Shown here: piece by piece, positions 5,273 through 5,728 of the stretch
Position numbering within the stretch: the stretch's first letter is position 1
Layout: every line of letters starts with the position of its first letter
From: CAZGOM01 sp964542875
GTDB taxonomy: Bacteria > Planctomycetota > Phycisphaerae > Phycisphaerales > Phycisphaeraceae
NCBI GenBank assembly: GCA_964542875.1
Contig: CAZIWA010000206.1
Location: 1 to 5,728 of the forward strand
Direction of reading: 5' to 3'
Length of the DNA: 5,728 nt
Made by a program: the position numbers and the translations under genes
The notes under the pieces: generated by a model
Seen by the model: the letters and a program-made list of their open reading frames with translations, nothing else
What the model was told of the DNA's origin: nothing
The model's database searches: none

Positions 5273-5383
5273 ATGAATGGTCCTTGTTTTCTTAATCTTA
5301 TGCCGGCCGTTTGAGTCGTTTTGGGCCGGGGGTGTAAATCGTATGGAGGACTGGAAGAACGGGTGAGGAAGGGAGAAGGCGTT

Positions 5384-5728
5384 TTAGCCTTCGGCTGCGA
5401 CGGCGACCTTCTTGGTTCCGCCGAAGGGATCGACGATCTGATCTTCCAGGCGGGTGGTGTGGTTGTGTGGGGTGAGGAAGTCGTGGTCGCCCCATTTGCC
5501 GTCGAGCATGATGTTGACGGCTGCATTGAGTTCTTCAACGAGGAAGGGCTTGCCGGAGACCTTGTTGACGCCGCGGGCGTCGACGAGGAACTTGGCGCGC
5601 AGGATCATCCTGAGCTGGCCGGTGTTGAGCTCGGGGACGATGACCTTCTTGAACTTCTTGAGGATGGAGCCCAGGTTCTTGGGCATGGGGTTCAAGTGGC
5701 GCAGGTGGATGCAGGAGACGCTCTTGCC
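5384..5728 (-). CDS. korA: 2-oxoacid:ferredoxin oxidoreductase, alpha subunit (3' end, cut by window edge)
   Basis: Only the last 114 residues are inside the window; the frame is open through position 5728, so the gene continues beyond it. The visible part starts GKSVSCIHLRHLNPMPKNLG and goes on with SILKKFKKVIVPELNTGQLR and LVDARGVNKVSGKPF. This is the C-terminal transketolase-like domain of the KorA alpha (or fused gamma-alpha) subunit, which packs against KorB in the heteromeric enzyme. The last 40 residues (HDFLTPHNHTTRLEDQIVDP and onward) form a short tail. A TTG codon at 5695 is simply an internal Leu (RHLNPMP) and not the start. The stop is TAA at 5386-5384, 111 bp before korB on the same strand. 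Confidence 0.92.
   Translation of the reverse strand, partial: GKSVSCIHLRHLNPMPKNLGSILKKFKKVIVPELNTGQLRMILRAKFLVDARGVNKVSGKPFLVEELNAAVNIMLDGKWGDHDFLTPHNHTTRLEDQIVDPFGGTKKVAVAAEG

Noticed and set aside
4583..5314. Long plus-strand frame opposite korB (243 codons)
   Set aside because: Val/Gly/Asp-rich antisense shadow of korB; no motifs and no ribosome-binding site. Same reasoning for the shorter frame at 4196-4492, which begins inside the REP-like hairpin.
5303..5329. CCGGCC...GGCCGG inverted repeat between korA and korB
   Set aside because: Only 6 bp with a 15-nt loop and no T-run; too weak to call an attenuator or processing site, though it could modulate the korA/korB ratio.

Overview
The window is ordinary bacterial chromosome from a moderately GC-rich organism. 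Three 60-base rows counted by hand gave 52-63% GC inside genes and 37% just upstream of the antitoxin gene. It is densely packed, with Shine-Dalgarno-led genes and sigma70-like promoters. A KorA/KorB-type ferredoxin oxidoreductase, a creatininase-family hydrolase with a lysine-rich tail, and REP-like hairpins in the gaps would all fit a planctomycete (possibly Phycisphaerae-like) or another environmental bacterium. That placement is inference from general impression, not proof.

Plus-strand half (1-2653). A creatininase-superfamily metal-dependent amidohydrolase (73-1038) ends in a strong intrinsic terminator (1064-1101). An AT-rich stretch then carries a near-consensus promoter (TTGACT, 16 bp, TACAAT) and a leader of about 147 nt. 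These precede a two-gene unit: an exported alpha/beta-hydrolase (1323-2417, start set by AAGGAGG) and, 14 bp later, a 73-residue protein with two membrane segments (2432-2653).

Convergent gap (2654-2930). There is no convincing gene here. Instead there is a cluster of inverted repeats within about 100 bp (2749-2847) that looks like a composite, non-coding, dispersed-repeat-type element.

Minus-strand half (5728-2931). The 3' end of korA and the complete korB lie together, encoding a 2-oxoacid (probably 2-oxoglutarate):ferredoxin oxidoreductase. korB is followed by a REP-like hairpin and then a clear minus-strand terminator. Next comes a FitA/FitB-type (VapBC family) toxin-antitoxin pair with its own promoter, so close to the antitoxin ATG that the mRNA would be nearly leaderless.

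The most notable arrangement is that the toxin stop codon overlaps the ATG of a HIT-family nucleotide-binding protein in the same ATGA form that joins antitoxin to toxin. This makes antitoxin, PIN toxin and HIT protein a translationally coupled three-gene string. The HIT protein also has Lys in place of the third His of its signature. This arrangement is the best candidate in the window for something not routinely described.
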